The notes: generated by a model from the letters alone, not told the origin. Shown: positions 11,616 to 23,250, counted from the first letter of the stretch. The stretch: DNA of 64,000 nt from Hydrangea macrophylla (GCA_033977485.1 CM066984.1:114259251-114323250); one strand, 5' to 3'. Numbers and translations are program-made.

Positions 11616-12440
11616 GATAATCAATAGCAACTTATGGACTTATGTTGCTAAGATGAAAGAAGATCATCAACTGCCACTCGTGGACTTATGAAGAAAGATG
11701 AAAGATCAACAGCCACTCATGGACTTATGTTGCTAGGAGAAAAGAAGATCATCAACAGCCATTCGTGGACTTATGTTGCATGAATGAAGGAGGATGACCA
11801 ACAGCCACTCATGGACTCATGTTGCTAGGAGAAAGGAAGATCATCAACAGCCATTCGTGGACTTATGTTGCTAGGAGGAAGGAAGATCATCAACAGCCAC
11901 TCATGGACTTATGTTGCATAAAGAAAGATGAAAGATCAACAGCCACTCATGGACTTATGTTGCTAGGAGAAATGAAGATCATCAACAGCCACTCATGGAC
12001 TTATGTTGCATGAACGAAGAAAGATGACCAACAGCCACTCATGGACTTATGTTGCTAGGAGAAAGGAAGATCATCAACAGCCATTCGTGGACTTATGTTG
12101 CTAGGAGGAAGGAAGATCATCAACAGCCACTCATGGACTTATGTTGCATGAAGAAAGATGAAAGATCAACAGCCACTCATGGACTTATGTTTCTAGGAGA
12201 AATGAAGATCATCAACAGCCACTCATGGACTTATGTTGAATGAACGAAGAAAGATGACCAACAGCCACTCATGGACTTATGTTGCACAGATGAAAGAAGA
12301 TCATCAACAGCCACTCATGGACTTATGTTGCATGAACGAGGAAAGATGATGAATTAACAGCCACTCATGGACTTATGTTGGAGGGAGAGATGAAGATCAT
12401 CAACAGCCACTCATGGACTTATGTTGCATGAACGAAGAAA
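11616..12440. repeat. Tandem array, about 46-bp unit, with a 230-bp higher-order period
   Basis: About 18 units are built around CAACAGCCACTCATGGACTT with variable linkers such as GCTAGGAGAAAGGAAGATCAT. Units at the left edge (11620-11700) are the most diverged. The blocks starting at 11819 and 12049 are nearly identical over 230 bp, so five-unit blocks have been duplicated. Short open frames here are products of the repeat, not genes. Confidence 0.92.
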
Positions 12441-12984
12441 GATGATGGTCAACTTTCGACGGTTTGGAAAGGGATGAAATTTTCCCCAAGTTTGGACGCT
12501 TTTCATGCTGACGCCTTAACCGGTGCAGTAATGGTGTTTGGTACTCCTGCTTGTATTGGCATGCTCTTTATAACTTGATTCGAAAAATTCATTATTCGTC
12601 ACTATTGACTTACACATTTGAGACTACGACCGACTCTTTTCCTGAAAAAGACTATGATAGACTCAAAACTGACAGATACCGACACGCGAGGGTAACACAT
12701 TTGTCACCAAAATGAAACAAGCTCGACTTGCCAAAACTTGATGTGCTCTTGTCATAAATGATGTACCATTTCTCTTTTGTGTTTACTTCTCACCTTAACG
12801 TGGCATCACTTTGATGGTGAATCTTATTTTGAAAATTTCTCCCTACTGATTTAATCAATTTCTTTGCTTCTCCCAAGATGTGCTTTGAATTAGTACCTTA
12901 GCTTATGGAATAAAAGATGCTCCATTTCCATCTATTCAAGACAATGCTTATGACTTGAAGGCTTACCATTGGTGTATAGGGATC
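12441..12984. other. Tat element non-coding spacer
   Basis: No coding potential, repeat or RNA gene was recognised between the 46-bp array and the 62-bp repeats. Short AT-rich tracts only. Confidence 0.5.
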
Positions 12985-13205
12985 GGGTGGCAAACGAAGT
13001 TTGCCCCTAGTTTGAAGGCCATGGTGGGATCGGTAGGCAAACGAGGCAAATGACCGAAGTTTGCCCCTAGTTTGAAGGAAAGTTCATTGGAGGTTTTGGG
13101 CAAACGAGGTAGGTGACCGAAGTTTGCCCCTTGTGTGAAGGGTAGATAGTAAAAGTCAGGAAAACGAGGCGGGTAGCCGAAGTTTGCCCCTAGTGTGGAA
13201 GGTGA
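12985..13205. repeat. Four imperfect 60-bp repeats carrying PPT-like motifs
   Basis: Four units each contain CGAAGTTTGCCCCTAG or a close variant, TTGAAGG and GGCAAACGAGG. On the element's own (minus) strand each unit has AGGGGCAAACT. That string is identical to the 11 bases spanning the end of the polypurine tract and the first T of the LTR. Confidence 0.8.
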
Positions 13206-14045
13206 TTTTCTGGCTTTAGGCATGGACTGTGACTTTAATCTCTCAAATGCTCATAACTTTTGCCTAGGCACCAGTGAGGTGACCTAGCAAGCTCTTTTCT
13301 CTCTTTTGTTATTGGTCACCTTGGATTTAACTCTAATTTTTGCCTAGGCGTCCTTTCGGATTTTCGACCTAGCGAGCCATCCTTTTTTTTTTCTTTTTTG
13401 AAAGTCTGCCTACGTACCCCCGAGTGGGGATCAGGTCCAACGTAGTTCGGGCCATGGTCGGAAAGAAGCGGGTTGATTTTTAGGTAGGTGGGTTGACCGA
13501 ACCGTTGTGGTTGCCTACGTATCCCCGAGCGGGAATCAGGTCGAGCGTAGTTCAAGGCAAGGCTTGAAATAAGGGGTTTGAGGTATGAGGGTTTTTCAAA
13601 CCAATCGTCAAAGAAGTTCAAACTTGAGCCACTTGTGGTAGCTTTGAATAAAAAAGATTCAGTTTCAATCTCCCTTTCTTTTCTTTTCTTTTCTTGTCTT
13701 TTCTTTTTCTTTTTCTTTTTCTTTTGTTTTGAGGATTGATCCTTTTCACTTTCGCCTAGCCAGTTAATTTTTTTTTTTTTTTTTTTCATGCAGTTGATTC
13801 TTGCAAGATCTTTCAATCGCAATCTTAGAATTCCGAAATGTGCATGTCATTTTTCAGAATTTATTTGTGGTTGTTCCGTGCCTTTGGAAATGTGATCTAG
13901 GCACATACGATTCTCTCATTTGTTTTATTTCTTTCATTTTCTCCATTATTTTGACTGGCTAAGGTCAGATCTTGGAAATCAATACCTTTTCAGCTCTCAC
14001 TTTTGCCTAGGTGCCCTTTCGGGTTTTCAACCTAGCGAGCTTTTT

Positions 14046-14076
<31 letters not shown>

Positions 14077-14750
14077 TTTCTTTTTTTTTTTTTTTTTGAA
14101 AGTGGAGATGAAACTCATTGAAATGTTTGGCTACCATCAAGGACCAAGTCTGCGCAGGTTCGCATGGCTATCAATTGGGTTGGGCCCAAGGCTTTGAAAT
14201 GGTAGAAATGGTGGAAAGGGTGTTGGGCAAGCCTCAAGTCAGTTCCAAGCATGTCTTTTCAAGATTGAGGCAAGAGAATCTTTAAATTCTTAAAGTAAGG
14301 CTATTCAATTCTCGGCTCTTCATCGGTGTCAGCGCAAAATTGACTTTGACCTTTCAGGATTTTTTTGTTTGAGTAAAAAAAATATTATTTTTTTTAGCAC
14401 AGTAATATCCACGGTAATTTGAAAAGCGACACTTCAGTTCAGCGATTCATGCATCTATGACTAGGCACATTAGATTAGGCAAAATGAGACTTCATTCCAT
14501 CACTAGAGAAGGTTACAGACTCATAACAACTTGATGACAGACGGACTCGACCACAAGACTAAACTTGAAATAAACAAAACACACAACAGACTCGACTGGA
14601 CTTGACCCGGTCTTAATGGAATGTCACAGTGACTCGCTTATTCTTTTTTTTTTTTTAAAAGAGCATCCTCATTTGTTTTGATAGCAAAAGTTCCAAACAC
14701 CATCGCTTCACCGGCACAGGTTCAACATTCATGGTCCTCAGCGAAGGGGA
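13206..14750. other. Tat element pyrimidine-rich non-coding region
   Basis: This stretch has repeated CTACGTA...CCCCGAG...GGGATCAGGTC...ACGTAGTTC blocks (13405-13450, 13510-13555), two TTTTGCCTAGG...ACCTAGCGAGC blocks (about 13335-13375 and 14002-14040), and several T or CT runs (13380-13400, 13675-13790, 14040-14098, 14643-14658). No protein could be assigned. The CTACGTA blocks resemble a motif I recall from Tat-type 3' regions of other plants (recollection, unverified). Confidence 0.55.
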
Positions 14751-16055
14751 TCATTGAAATGGATAGGTCATGGGTTGGTCCAGACCGAGGTAGTGAATTG
14801 GATTGGGGTGCGGCGCATCATCTAAGAGATCCTGAATTGAGTGACGGAGCCTCTTACAGTTGTCGGTCTCATGGCCTTGGTCTTGGTGGTAATCACAATA
14901 CTTGGATTCATTGTACCCATGAGGTGGGTGATTAGGAGGCTTACTAGGCTCCAAAGGTACAAGGTGGCCCTTTTGAACAAGGTGATTGAGAGCGGAGGAT
15001 AAGCTCATGTCAAGTGGTGTGAAGACTCTTTGGTTTCCTTTCTTGTGCCTCTTACTGCAATCATTTTGGCTTGATGATGGGCTTAAGGCATTGACATCTA
15101 GGCTCTCTTGATCTTCACCAAAGGTATGGGGTCTCTTCTCCTTTTGCAGTGACCCAGCTCCATTGATCTTGCCTTCACAGATAGCATCCTCGATTCTAGT
15201 CCCAACCTCAAACAACTCTTCAAATGTTGAGATGGACTGGTAGAATAGTTTTTCATGGTATACTAGTTGCAGGTTCTTGACCAGTATACGCACTTGCTCT
15301 TTCTCAATAGGCCTGTGGATCATTTGGGCTACTTTATTCCTCCATCTGCTCAAGAATGCAGCGAAGGACTCATTGAAATTCTGCCTGGTAGTTTCCAGAT
15401 CTCGGATGGTGACATCAAGCTCTTGGTTGTAGGAGTAGTGATCAATGAAAGTTCTAGCAACATCTTCCCAAACTCGGGTCTTGGAAGTCTCAAGGGTTAG
15501 GAACCAGGATAGTGCGGCTTTCTGGAGGGTTTGAGGGAACAGCATAGCTATGTGCTCATGGGTGCAGCCCATTGACTGGAAAATGCTCATACAAAACTTC
15601 ACGTGGCTCTTCGGATTTCCAGTTCCATCAAAACGGTCGATTTTAGGCATCTTGAAGTTCTCGGGTAGCCTCACCTTGTTGGGCTCAAACAATCCTTCCA
15701 GATCTAACATGTAATCGTCGACTCCCTTACTCTTCCTTAGTATGTTCTCAAGCTTGTCAACCTTGTCCATTTTCTCTTGGAGCTTTTTCTCATATACAGG
15801 CGGCGGGACCTCTTGAAACCGTTCTTCTTCCCCATTGTTCTCAGGAGGCGGTCCAAATCTAGGCGGTGGTGGTGGCATGAACCCTTGTGGTGGTGGGAAC
15901 CCAGGTGGGTACTGTGGTTGCTGTTGTCGGAACTCTTCCATAAATTTCAGGACTTGAGTCAGCCGATCTAACTGTTGATTTATTAATTCAGTGACCTTGG
16001 CTTCCAAAGTTTCCTGATTCATGTTGAATTTTCTCGGCGGACTGATTCTAACCAA
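14751..16055 (-). CDS. gag: Tat-type Gag polyprotein, apparently intact (434 aa)
   Basis: This open frame has no internal stop. The N-terminus is predicted coiled (residues about 10-45), followed by a Pro-rich segment (about 48-75), an acidic linker, and a retrotransposon capsid domain around residues 125-290. Key capsid segments are MPKIDRFDGTGNPKSHV, ALSWFLTLE and FNESFAAFLSRWRNKV. Near residues 385-398 a knuckle CDYHQDQGHETDNC has the CX2HX4HX4C pattern that is usual in Tat Gag instead of CCHC. It would build virus-like particles in the cytoplasm. No pol follows, so Pol must come in trans. The first Met of the frame was taken as the start; a Met 12 residues in is an alternative. This is the best-preserved gene in the window. 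Confidence 0.88.
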   Translation of the reverse strand: MVRISPPRKFNMNQETLEAKVTELINQQLDRLTQVLKFMEEFRQQQPQYPPGFPPPQGFMPPPPPRFGPPPENNGEEERFQEVPPPVYEKKLQEKMDKVDKLENILRKSKGVDDYMLDLEGLFEPNKVRLPENFKMPKIDRFDGTGNPKSHVKFCMSIFQSMGCTHEHIAMLFPQTLQKAALSWFLTLETSKTRVWEDVARTFIDHYSYNQELDVTIRDLETTRQNFNESFAAFLSRWRNKVAQMIHRPIEKEQVRILVKNLQLVYHEKLFYQSISTFEELFEVGTRIEDAICEGKINGAGSLQKEKRPHTFGEDQESLDVNALSPSSSQNDCSKRHKKGNQRVFTPLDMSLSSALNHLVQKGHLVPLEPSKPPNHPPHGYNESKYCDYHQDQGHETDNCKRLRHSIQDLLDDAPHPNPIHYLGLDQPMTYPFQ

Positions 16056-16389
16056 ATGACTGCTCGAACTTCTGACCCAGGATGGGGATCTCAGTGGCTG
16101 ATTTTGGGAATCTACAATGACCTATAGATTCGAGAGGAGTGTATCAGATTCTGATAGTGATGACTAGAGAGACAATGACAGTGAGGTTAAGGAAGATGGA
16201 CTAACTTATGTACAGACTGACTGAGATAGTGTGCGCAGACTGATAAGAATGGTGCATGCACATGAGACAAGCATGCGGATGGAAGCCCTAACCTATATGA
16301 TGCCCCTACTTCTGACAGATAGAAGTTAAACAAATAAGGTCCTAGCCATACAGAGTGTGCTAACCTTACTTTCCAGTATGATCACCAAG
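16056..16389. other. Tat element leader between gag and the repeat block
   Basis: This is untranslated sequence upstream of gag in element orientation. No feature beyond short direct repeats was recognised. Confidence 0.5.
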
Positions 16390-16925
16390 GAATAACAGGG
16401 ATTTCCGGGATACTTTGGGAATTTCGGATAGAGTTTCTGGGAGAAACATGGGTTTGGAAGATTCAGAGAAATTTCTAGAAGTCATTTGAGTTTCTAGGAG
16501 AAATAAGGATTTCTGGTTGATTTGGACAGAACTTCTGGGAGAAACTGGTATTTTGGGTATTTATGAGAAATATGGATAGAGTTTCCAGGGGAAACAAGTA
16601 TATCCGGGCATTTCTGGGTGATTTGGGCAGAGATGCTTGGGATTTTTTTTGGAGAATCTGGGAGATTTGGGTAGAGCTTCTGGGAAAACAGGTACTTTGG
16701 ATATTTCTAAGAAATTTGGATAGAGTTTCTAGGAGATAGGACAGAGTTTCTGGGAGAAACTGGTATATCTGGGAAATCAGGGAGATTTAGACAGAGTTTT
16801 TTTTTTGGGAAAAACTGATTAATATGGGTGTGTCTGGGATATCTGGACAGAGTTTCTAGGAGAACTGGACAATATGGTTATATCTGGGATATCTGGACAG
16901 AGTTTCTGGGAGAAACAGGTTATGA
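16390..16925. repeat. Degenerate tandem repeats in Tat leader
   Basis: About ten diverged units are based on GACAGAGTTTCTGGGAGAAACTGG plus ATATCTGGGA-type linkers, about 50-60 bp apart. TTTCTGGGAGAAA has short inverted arms, so each unit can form a small hairpin in the leader RNA. No protein was found. Confidence 0.75.
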
Positions 16926-17518
16926 TGGTGATCATACTGTCTAGCTAGTTTTCATACTCCTATGTCCTAGGACCAACAAACAAGGTTTGCGGTGTATATC
17001 TTTGTGAACATGGAGCAGACTTCCTTACCATGGTGCCTAGGCAGGTCACTCAATGTGGTCACATGTAAGTGATTGCCTTGGGGATCATAAGAAAGAAGTT
17101 CTGCCTCATGCCACATAAGCGTCTACACCGCGCAGGTAATCCCGTCAGGGCATACAACAGTTATATCACATTGTCCTATCTGAAAAGATAAATGAACAGT
17201 CCTATGAAAGGTTCTACAGGAATCTATATGCAAAGGCTGGGTTTAGTCAAAGAGGGTCCGTTGACGAGAGTTTAAATATACCGTCGGATAGACAGTACAG
17301 AGGTTTTTACTCTTTTTGATATACCTTGGAAGGTACAATATCAACGGTGACTTGTGCCCTGGCACAGCAAGACCTGAACAATGTCAGCGCCGCGTTTCAG
17401 ACACAGTCGGAGGGGAAATGCAGAAGTGCAATGCGGTGAACCAAACACAGTAAAAAGATGATTTTAAGGATGCTTCTTATGAGTCAAACCTCTGTATTAT
17501 TTTGTTTTAAAATAAAAA
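16926..17518. other. Tat element 5' untranslated region
   Basis: This is non-coding leader between the repeat block and the primer site. Ogre-type relatives have an extra ORF before gag (family knowledge), but no such frame is visible here. Confidence 0.5.
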
Positions 17519-17536
17519 TCCCCAGCAGAGTCGCCA
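17519..17536 (-). other. Tat element primer-binding site (Arg tRNA)
   Basis: On the minus strand TGGCGACTCTGCTGGGGA lies three bases after the 5' LTR. It matches the 3' end of a plant Arg tRNA with, as far as I recall, one mismatch. An Arg primer is characteristic of Ogre-type Tat elements. Confidence 0.82.
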
Positions 17537-17539
17537 GAT

Positions 17540-20500
17540 TGTGGATACCAGGCTTCCACCGCTTCGTTATGTTTTTGAGAACTTGTTTTGAAAATTGATT
17601 TGAATCAAAGAAAAGGAAAAGAAAAGGTCTGTTGAAAACAGATACAGAGTCGCCACTTGGTCTTTAAGGAACCAAGAAACCTAATTTTGACTCACCCAAG
17701 CGGATAAGGGCACCGGCCCTTCATAACCAAAGAACTTGGTTCGGAGTTTTGGTACGAGAGAGGAAGGAGCCTTTGTCGCGACTAAAACACCCTCAACTCG
17801 CCCCGTCTTTCGACGGGCCTCAATTAGCATCCAAATAATCATCTTATACTATGTATGGTTCGGCAATTAATACTATGATAGTATATTACATTACATAAGA
17901 AATTTGAAAATGGAAGATCTAAAGATAAAATATCATTCATAAGATCTAAATCAAATATCATGCAATGTAAAGTGAAAGATCACACAAATAAACCTAGGAA
18001 AAATCGTCTAATCATATATCAATTAATCAAGTTTTCCTAATCTAAAGGGGACATGAATTGTTCTTGGAACAAATAATCAAAGAAATCAAAATATGCTTAG
18101 CAAGGCTAGAATGATGCATGTTAATTTTTGAGAAAAAGAAGATCTCTCAATCCCCGGGACGGATGAGAAAGGATGATTAGATCAAGGGGAAACATGAACG
18201 GGTGATCGGGTTCATTCCTTATAATCTCCTTAGATTAAGAGTTACAAAAACTCCAAATCTTGCATGAATGCAATGTATGTATCTAGAATGTGCCAAGGTT
18301 GTAGTGTGCTTTGTGTTTATGGATTCCTAGAATGACTTAGAAGTCTAAAATGTGTATGAATGGATTAAATCAACATGGGATGTATACAAATGTAGTATGA
18401 ACTATTTCCTAAGATATGAACTAATTTGGAATGTATATAAACATCAAATCAAAGAATGAAAGTTAAGGTGTACTTGCTGTGAATAGTGGACAGAACAGTA
18501 GCATCATCTTTGGAAAATTGAAAAGAGGGGTTAGGAATGTTTTCAATGCATGATTTTTCATGGGGATGTTCCTTATTGTGTCTAGAATACAACCCAAAAA
18601 GCCAATCTTGAATATCTATCACATATTGAGAGAAAACATATAAACAACACAGGTCACTCAGAAACAGAGTTCGTACTGTCGACTGAAATGTTAGAAAATA
18701 TTAGAAAATGGAAAGGAATGATCTAAGGGCCCATTTTATACAGAAAGTTCCCTAAGACATTGAATTTTAAGGGAAAAATAAGTTAGGACCACCCTTTTTG
18801 GAAAAGTTTTCTGTAAAAGAGGTTGGAAGTGGACCTAGCTGCTGTGACAGCAAAAACAGAATGTTTGGAAGGAATGTTGGGATCCAAATGGACCATTTCC
18901 AAGTACTTCCAAGTCAAACCAAAAATCATGGGTGTTCTCCAATGAGTTAGGAAGACTTTCCAAGTGGCCTTGCATTCATATGTTGAGTGTTGAGTTCTAA
19001 AGAAATCTTTGAACTCAACTCACTCACTGTTTTGACTCATTGTTTTGAAGATTTTGGAGAAAACAAAGTTTTGTTTCTTGAAACCAAATGAGAGGGATTG
19101 AGAGGGGTTTTGAAATAGATGTTTTGAAAACATGTTTTCAATATTCAATAAGGATTATAGCCACTTAGAGTACCTACATCAAACTCATCATTAAGAACCT
19201 CCAAGATTGTTGGAGAGATTTATTTTATTTTTGAACATAACTTCAATACATTTCAAGAATACCTTGGAAGTATTGAGGTTATGATCATCATCTATCAAAC
19301 ATGTTTTTGAGGTCAAGAGCTACTATCCATAAGGATTCACTCACCCCAAACTTCATGTCATCACTTAGATGATGATGAACTAGTAAGTAAATAAAGAAAA
19401 TCAAAAGAAATGGGATAAGAAGAGATGAACAATAAATAAACAAGCAAGTAGATGATATTCATGAAGCATGAGACTTGTAGATTGGTATATCACTCATATG
19501 TAATGACACTAGACATGGAAGAAGCTTCCACTCTCTTGAATGCTCACTAAAATGGTGGTTGGGAGTATTGAATGTTGAAATAAATGGAAGTAATGAAGTA
19601 AAAACAAAGTTAGAACTCACTTTTGTTTTGAAAATCAAAGAAGAAAGCTTCTTTTCTCTCTACTCTAACCTTATCTCTACAACTTTCTCTCCCAAACTTT
19701 TCCAAAACTCACATTTGACTCCCCTCAAATGAGGAGTAATGGGGTGTTTATATAGGCCAACTTGGGGTGTTTTTGGGATTTAGAAAGTACTCCCATTGGC
19801 TCTAAACATCTGAAATCATAAAACTATGTCGTTTTGGCTTTTAATTAATCAAAATGGGACCACAAACTTAATTACAAAAATGGACTGTTCTGGAGGGGAG
19901 TGCCGCGGCGGCACTGCTCCTCCCTTCGTCCAGATAATGCTATTTAGGCCCCCCGAAGTTCCGGTATTCGCGAAAAGGCCCTATTTCGTCCGAAATTCAC
20001 AAAAAATGCGTACGAACTCCAAATTGGGATTGTGATATACCGTTAGAAAGGTAATGGAGTCTACTTTACATAAAAAAATAGTTCGGGGATAGGTCACTTT
20101 GAAAAGTTTTGCGGTATTTGCGACAAAAGCCGATTTGATCGCCTTTTTCGCCTTTGGAAATTCATAATAAATTCGTTTTAAATCCAGAAATTATGTGCGA
20201 TATACCGTTGGAAAGCTATTGACCTCTAGTATCTATGAAAAATATTTGAAAATTATTTCGGTGCCCCGGTCCCAAAGTCAAATTTCGGTCAAACCGGTCA
20301 AACCTGGGATTCCCGGGAAGTTCTGGGAACCTCCGGGAGTTCCCGGGAGCTGATGTTTTCGCTCGATTTTCTTTTGGAACTCGTTTTAGTACTTTTCTCA
20401 TGATTTGGAATGATTTCGGTGAACTCGGACGATTTTGGTCAAACTTGGTCAAACCTGGTCAAACCTTGGTCAAACCTAGTCAAACCGGTCAACGGGGACT

Positions 20501-20782
20501 TTCCGGGAACTTCCGGGACTTCCGGGGGTCTCTGGGAGCTGACGATTTCTTCCGGTTTTACTTAAAAACTCATTTTATCATTTTTCTTACGACATAGCAT
20601 GTTTTCAGAACTTCGGGACCAAATTCGGGAGTTTTTGGGCTTTCAGGGGCATTTTGGTCATTCTGAGCATTCCGAGAGATGGAGCTGGCTTCCGAGAGTC
20701 CTTTTGAGTCTTTTGCGATCATTGTGAACTACCAAGCTATGGGTCTCCTAAATCTGATAGCCGACAAAATGGGGTGTCTACA
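17540..20782 (-). repeat. Tat element 5' LTR
   Basis: This is near-identical to 7412-10663, with scattered single-base differences and one fewer 10-bp unit in the W-box-like array (sites at 20437, 20447, 20457, 20468, 20478 and 20487). It is followed by the GGTGT target duplicate at 20783-20787. Confidence 0.95.
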
Positions 20783-22658
20783 GGTGTTTGCCAAGATGAG
20801 ATCAAAACACCATGGCCTTGAAGAATTTCTCAGAAAAACATTTTCAACCATGTCAAACCCTTTGAAAAGTTGTTTTAACATCCAATACATTAATCCAAGT
20901 ATAAGTTGACAACCAAGCACATAGATTTTGCTCATGGATCAAGTTTGGCATTAAACTCTACTTGTTCTCAACATTTGCAAGTCAATACAACAAGGAGTGT
21001 TCAAGTCGAAGTTTACAACTAAAACTATTTAGTTCCATTCAAATCCACTCCTAACATACATAACTTATAGCTTGCAAGTTCAACTCATAGTTTGATGTAT
21101 AGGCCACCATCAACACCCAACTTTACCTATGACAAGTTTCCAAAAAGACCCAAGATACATTTACATTGCCAACAAAAGATACATTCTAAGCATAAACTAG
21201 CTAGGCATATGAACACATATACACATGGACACTACGTCCCACGCCCACCCGTCATGCGGATCATTTCCTTTCCTCGTCTCGTTTGGTACCTGCAATGGTT
21301 ATTCAATAACCACAACAGAAAACATATTTTTCGTTTAAGCTTTCGCTTAGTGAGGGAACTAATTATGCCATTGGAATGAAAAGCATATAAATGCAACAAT
21401 CATTATAAATGACAACAAATTGATCTCCGAGAAGTCAAGTCATCCCAGCCACCACCCTCGGGTCCTTCTCACCCCAGATCTTTCTCACCTTTGGCGCATA
21501 TAGCGCAACACACACTCTCTTGTGACCCCGAAGGCGTCACTGACATTTCATTGTGGTCATCACCACCTCCTACTCATTGAGGACTTCCTATCCCTTACAT
21601 ATGGGACCTATAAATGGTTACCACTACTTGACTTCTCTTTGATCCATATAAGCACATAGGAAATTTCAACACATAAGCATAGCAATTTCATAAATTTTGA
21701 CATGCTTTTATCCAAATTCAACAATATATATATACATGAGCATGAGTTTAACAACTATGAACAACAATTATCTCATTAACATAGCTAAACATCCAATTGA
21801 AAGATTAGGACACTCACCTCTTTGATTTATATGCAACTAAGCTTAGAATTTCCCCAATTCCTTCCCAAGTTTAGCTCAATTTCTAGTTGGTGATAATCCT
21901 ACACAAGTTTGGTACCAAGAACATCGTTTATCAAAAATGGTTGTCGTAAAAACGTTGCCGAAAATGAAAATAAATTACATGCATGTGATCCTCTTACCTC
22001 CACGAGTCCAAAAGTGATCTCGGATCGTGAATCCGACGCCGGACGGCGAAGAAACGGTGAGAAACGTCGCGTGAATTTCCGTCGCCGACTCGAGAGCTCT
22101 CCGTTCTCTCTTTTCTAAGAATTTCCAGTTGTGTTTAATGTGTAGAGACACATATGCCTCACTTTTCATTATTCCCATTTACACCCCAAACTTTCTTTAA
22201 GCTTTATTATGAAACCCCCTTGTTATTTACGTTAACTACCCATCTTTTCTAAAAGGATTTAATCTAAGTCTCGCGTGGGTCCCAAACGTGGTCCCACATA
22301 ATTCATGAGGTTGCTATTAAACCTACCAATTATGAATTCTATTCAAATACGCCCTCACACGGGTACCAAAACTGGTCCCCTTATGTATTATAAGACATAA
22401 TAATAACTTTAAGCATTTAAATAAATATGCACATAAACATATAATGATATCAAAATGCAATTATTCTAATTAGACTCTCGTTGGGCCCCACTTTTATACC
22501 AGTCCCGCCTTTCACAGGACTTTCATCTGTGTCCGCATTTGAACACCTTTTCACATGTGGGTTCATAACCCCATCTTAATTCATCTAATGCATTAATTAT
22601 ATTTAATTAACATACATTAACACTAAATTAATCTTCTTTTCTGGGTACGGGTGTTACA
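20783..22658 (-). repeat. gypsy-1 5' LTR, distal piece
   Basis: This continues the LTR interrupted at 7411 after the repeated GGTGT and ends at TGTTACA (22658). It aligns with 153-2033 throughout. The flanking ATATTGATCC belongs to the gag-only host element, whose second LTR shows the uninterrupted site at 25311-25322. Confidence 0.93.
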
Positions 22659-23231
22659 ATATTGATCCTGTTATTTGGTTAACGGTAGATGTTTAGTAAT
22701 TACATCATATGTTAATTGATACCTTTGCTATGCCCGTGTGAGCGACGCCAATCGATAATGGACTAACCGCATCCTAAGATGCAAAGTAATAACGTGAGAT
22801 GAGTAGTTAGTGTATGTATATTGGTAGTGAATATGGTTATGAGCGCCCACTCAGCTTTGTTGCAAAGCTGACGGCATATTACGCCTGGACAATCCAATGT
22901 CCAGATTTCCTTGCAGGTTAGTCAGAGAACAATTCAGTCTTGAAAGTAAGGTGTTGAGGAACACTGGAAGTGTAGAGCTAGACTGAAGGCCAAAGATAGC
23001 CGACAGCATTGTGTATTCAAAATAGTCTGCTGTATCAGTACTGAGACCTACGATTTGTAATTGTTTAAATTATTTTAGATTGAAGTTTAAGTTACAATTA
23101 GCTTTTCCCCTATTATTTTTAGGTTATTTGTAGTGTTAGTGGACAGGACGGCTTTGTAACTCGTCATTCCCTACGGGTCCAAAAAGGAAATTTTAAATTT
23201 TTCCTATTTTTGGCTACTCCGGGGCGTGACA
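22659..23231 (+). repeat. Scaffold element 5' LTR (right part)
   Basis: It ends in GGGGCGTGACA directly before the primer site. It aligns with 25313-25631 and then with 51703-51915. Compared with this intact copy, the second LTR lacks about 41 bp (CTAGACTGAAG to GTGTATTC), lost at the insertion boundary. Confidence 0.9.
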
Positions 23232-23238
23232 GGATTTT

Positions 23239-23250
23239 TGGTATCAGAGC
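23239..23250 (+). other. Scaffold element primer-binding site (initiator Met tRNA)
   Basis: TGGTATCAGAGC, a perfect match to the plant initiator-Met primer site, begins eight bases past the LTR end. Confidence 0.9.

Larger units (their letters stand above)
7412..20782 (-). mobile_element. Tat/Ogre-like non-autonomous LTR retrotransposon, gag only
   Basis: This is a complete 13.4 kb element bounded by the 5-bp target duplication GGTGT (7407-7411 and 20783-20787). The LTRs are 7412-10663 and 17540-20782, about 3.25 kb each. The internal 6.9 kb carries an Arg-tRNA primer site, one gag ORF and long repetitive non-coding stretches. No RT, protease or integrase signature was found. Long LTRs, the Arg primer and the gag type fit the Tat/Ogre lineage (family knowledge). 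Lack of pol makes it a LARD-like element that depends on a relative for movement. The high LTR similarity indicates a fairly recent insertion. Confidence 0.92.
1..22658 (-). mobile_element. gypsy-1: Ty3/gypsy chromovirus (Tekay-like), degenerate, split by a Tat insertion
   Basis: This is a minus-strand LTR retrotransposon. Its 3' LTR (1-2033) is cut by the window start, and its 5' LTR is 6773-7411 plus 20788-22658. The order read on the minus strand is LTR, initiator-Met primer site, gag, protease, RT, RNase H, integrase, chromodomain, purine tract, LTR. The chromodomain and Met primer fit the Tekay/Del clade (family knowledge). The element sits inside the 5' LTR of the gag-only element that continues at 22659. 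The base run after its right end, ATATT, is the expected target duplication, but the left flank lies outside the window. All ORFs are interrupted, so this copy cannot be autonomous. Confidence 0.9.

Noticed and set aside
11819..12243. Two 64-residue open frames with near-identical protein
   Set aside because: They are translations of the 46-bp tandem repeat; the 230-bp duplication explains the similarity.
13316..13822. 168-residue Lys-rich minus ORF
   Set aside because: Produced by CT and T runs; low complexity.
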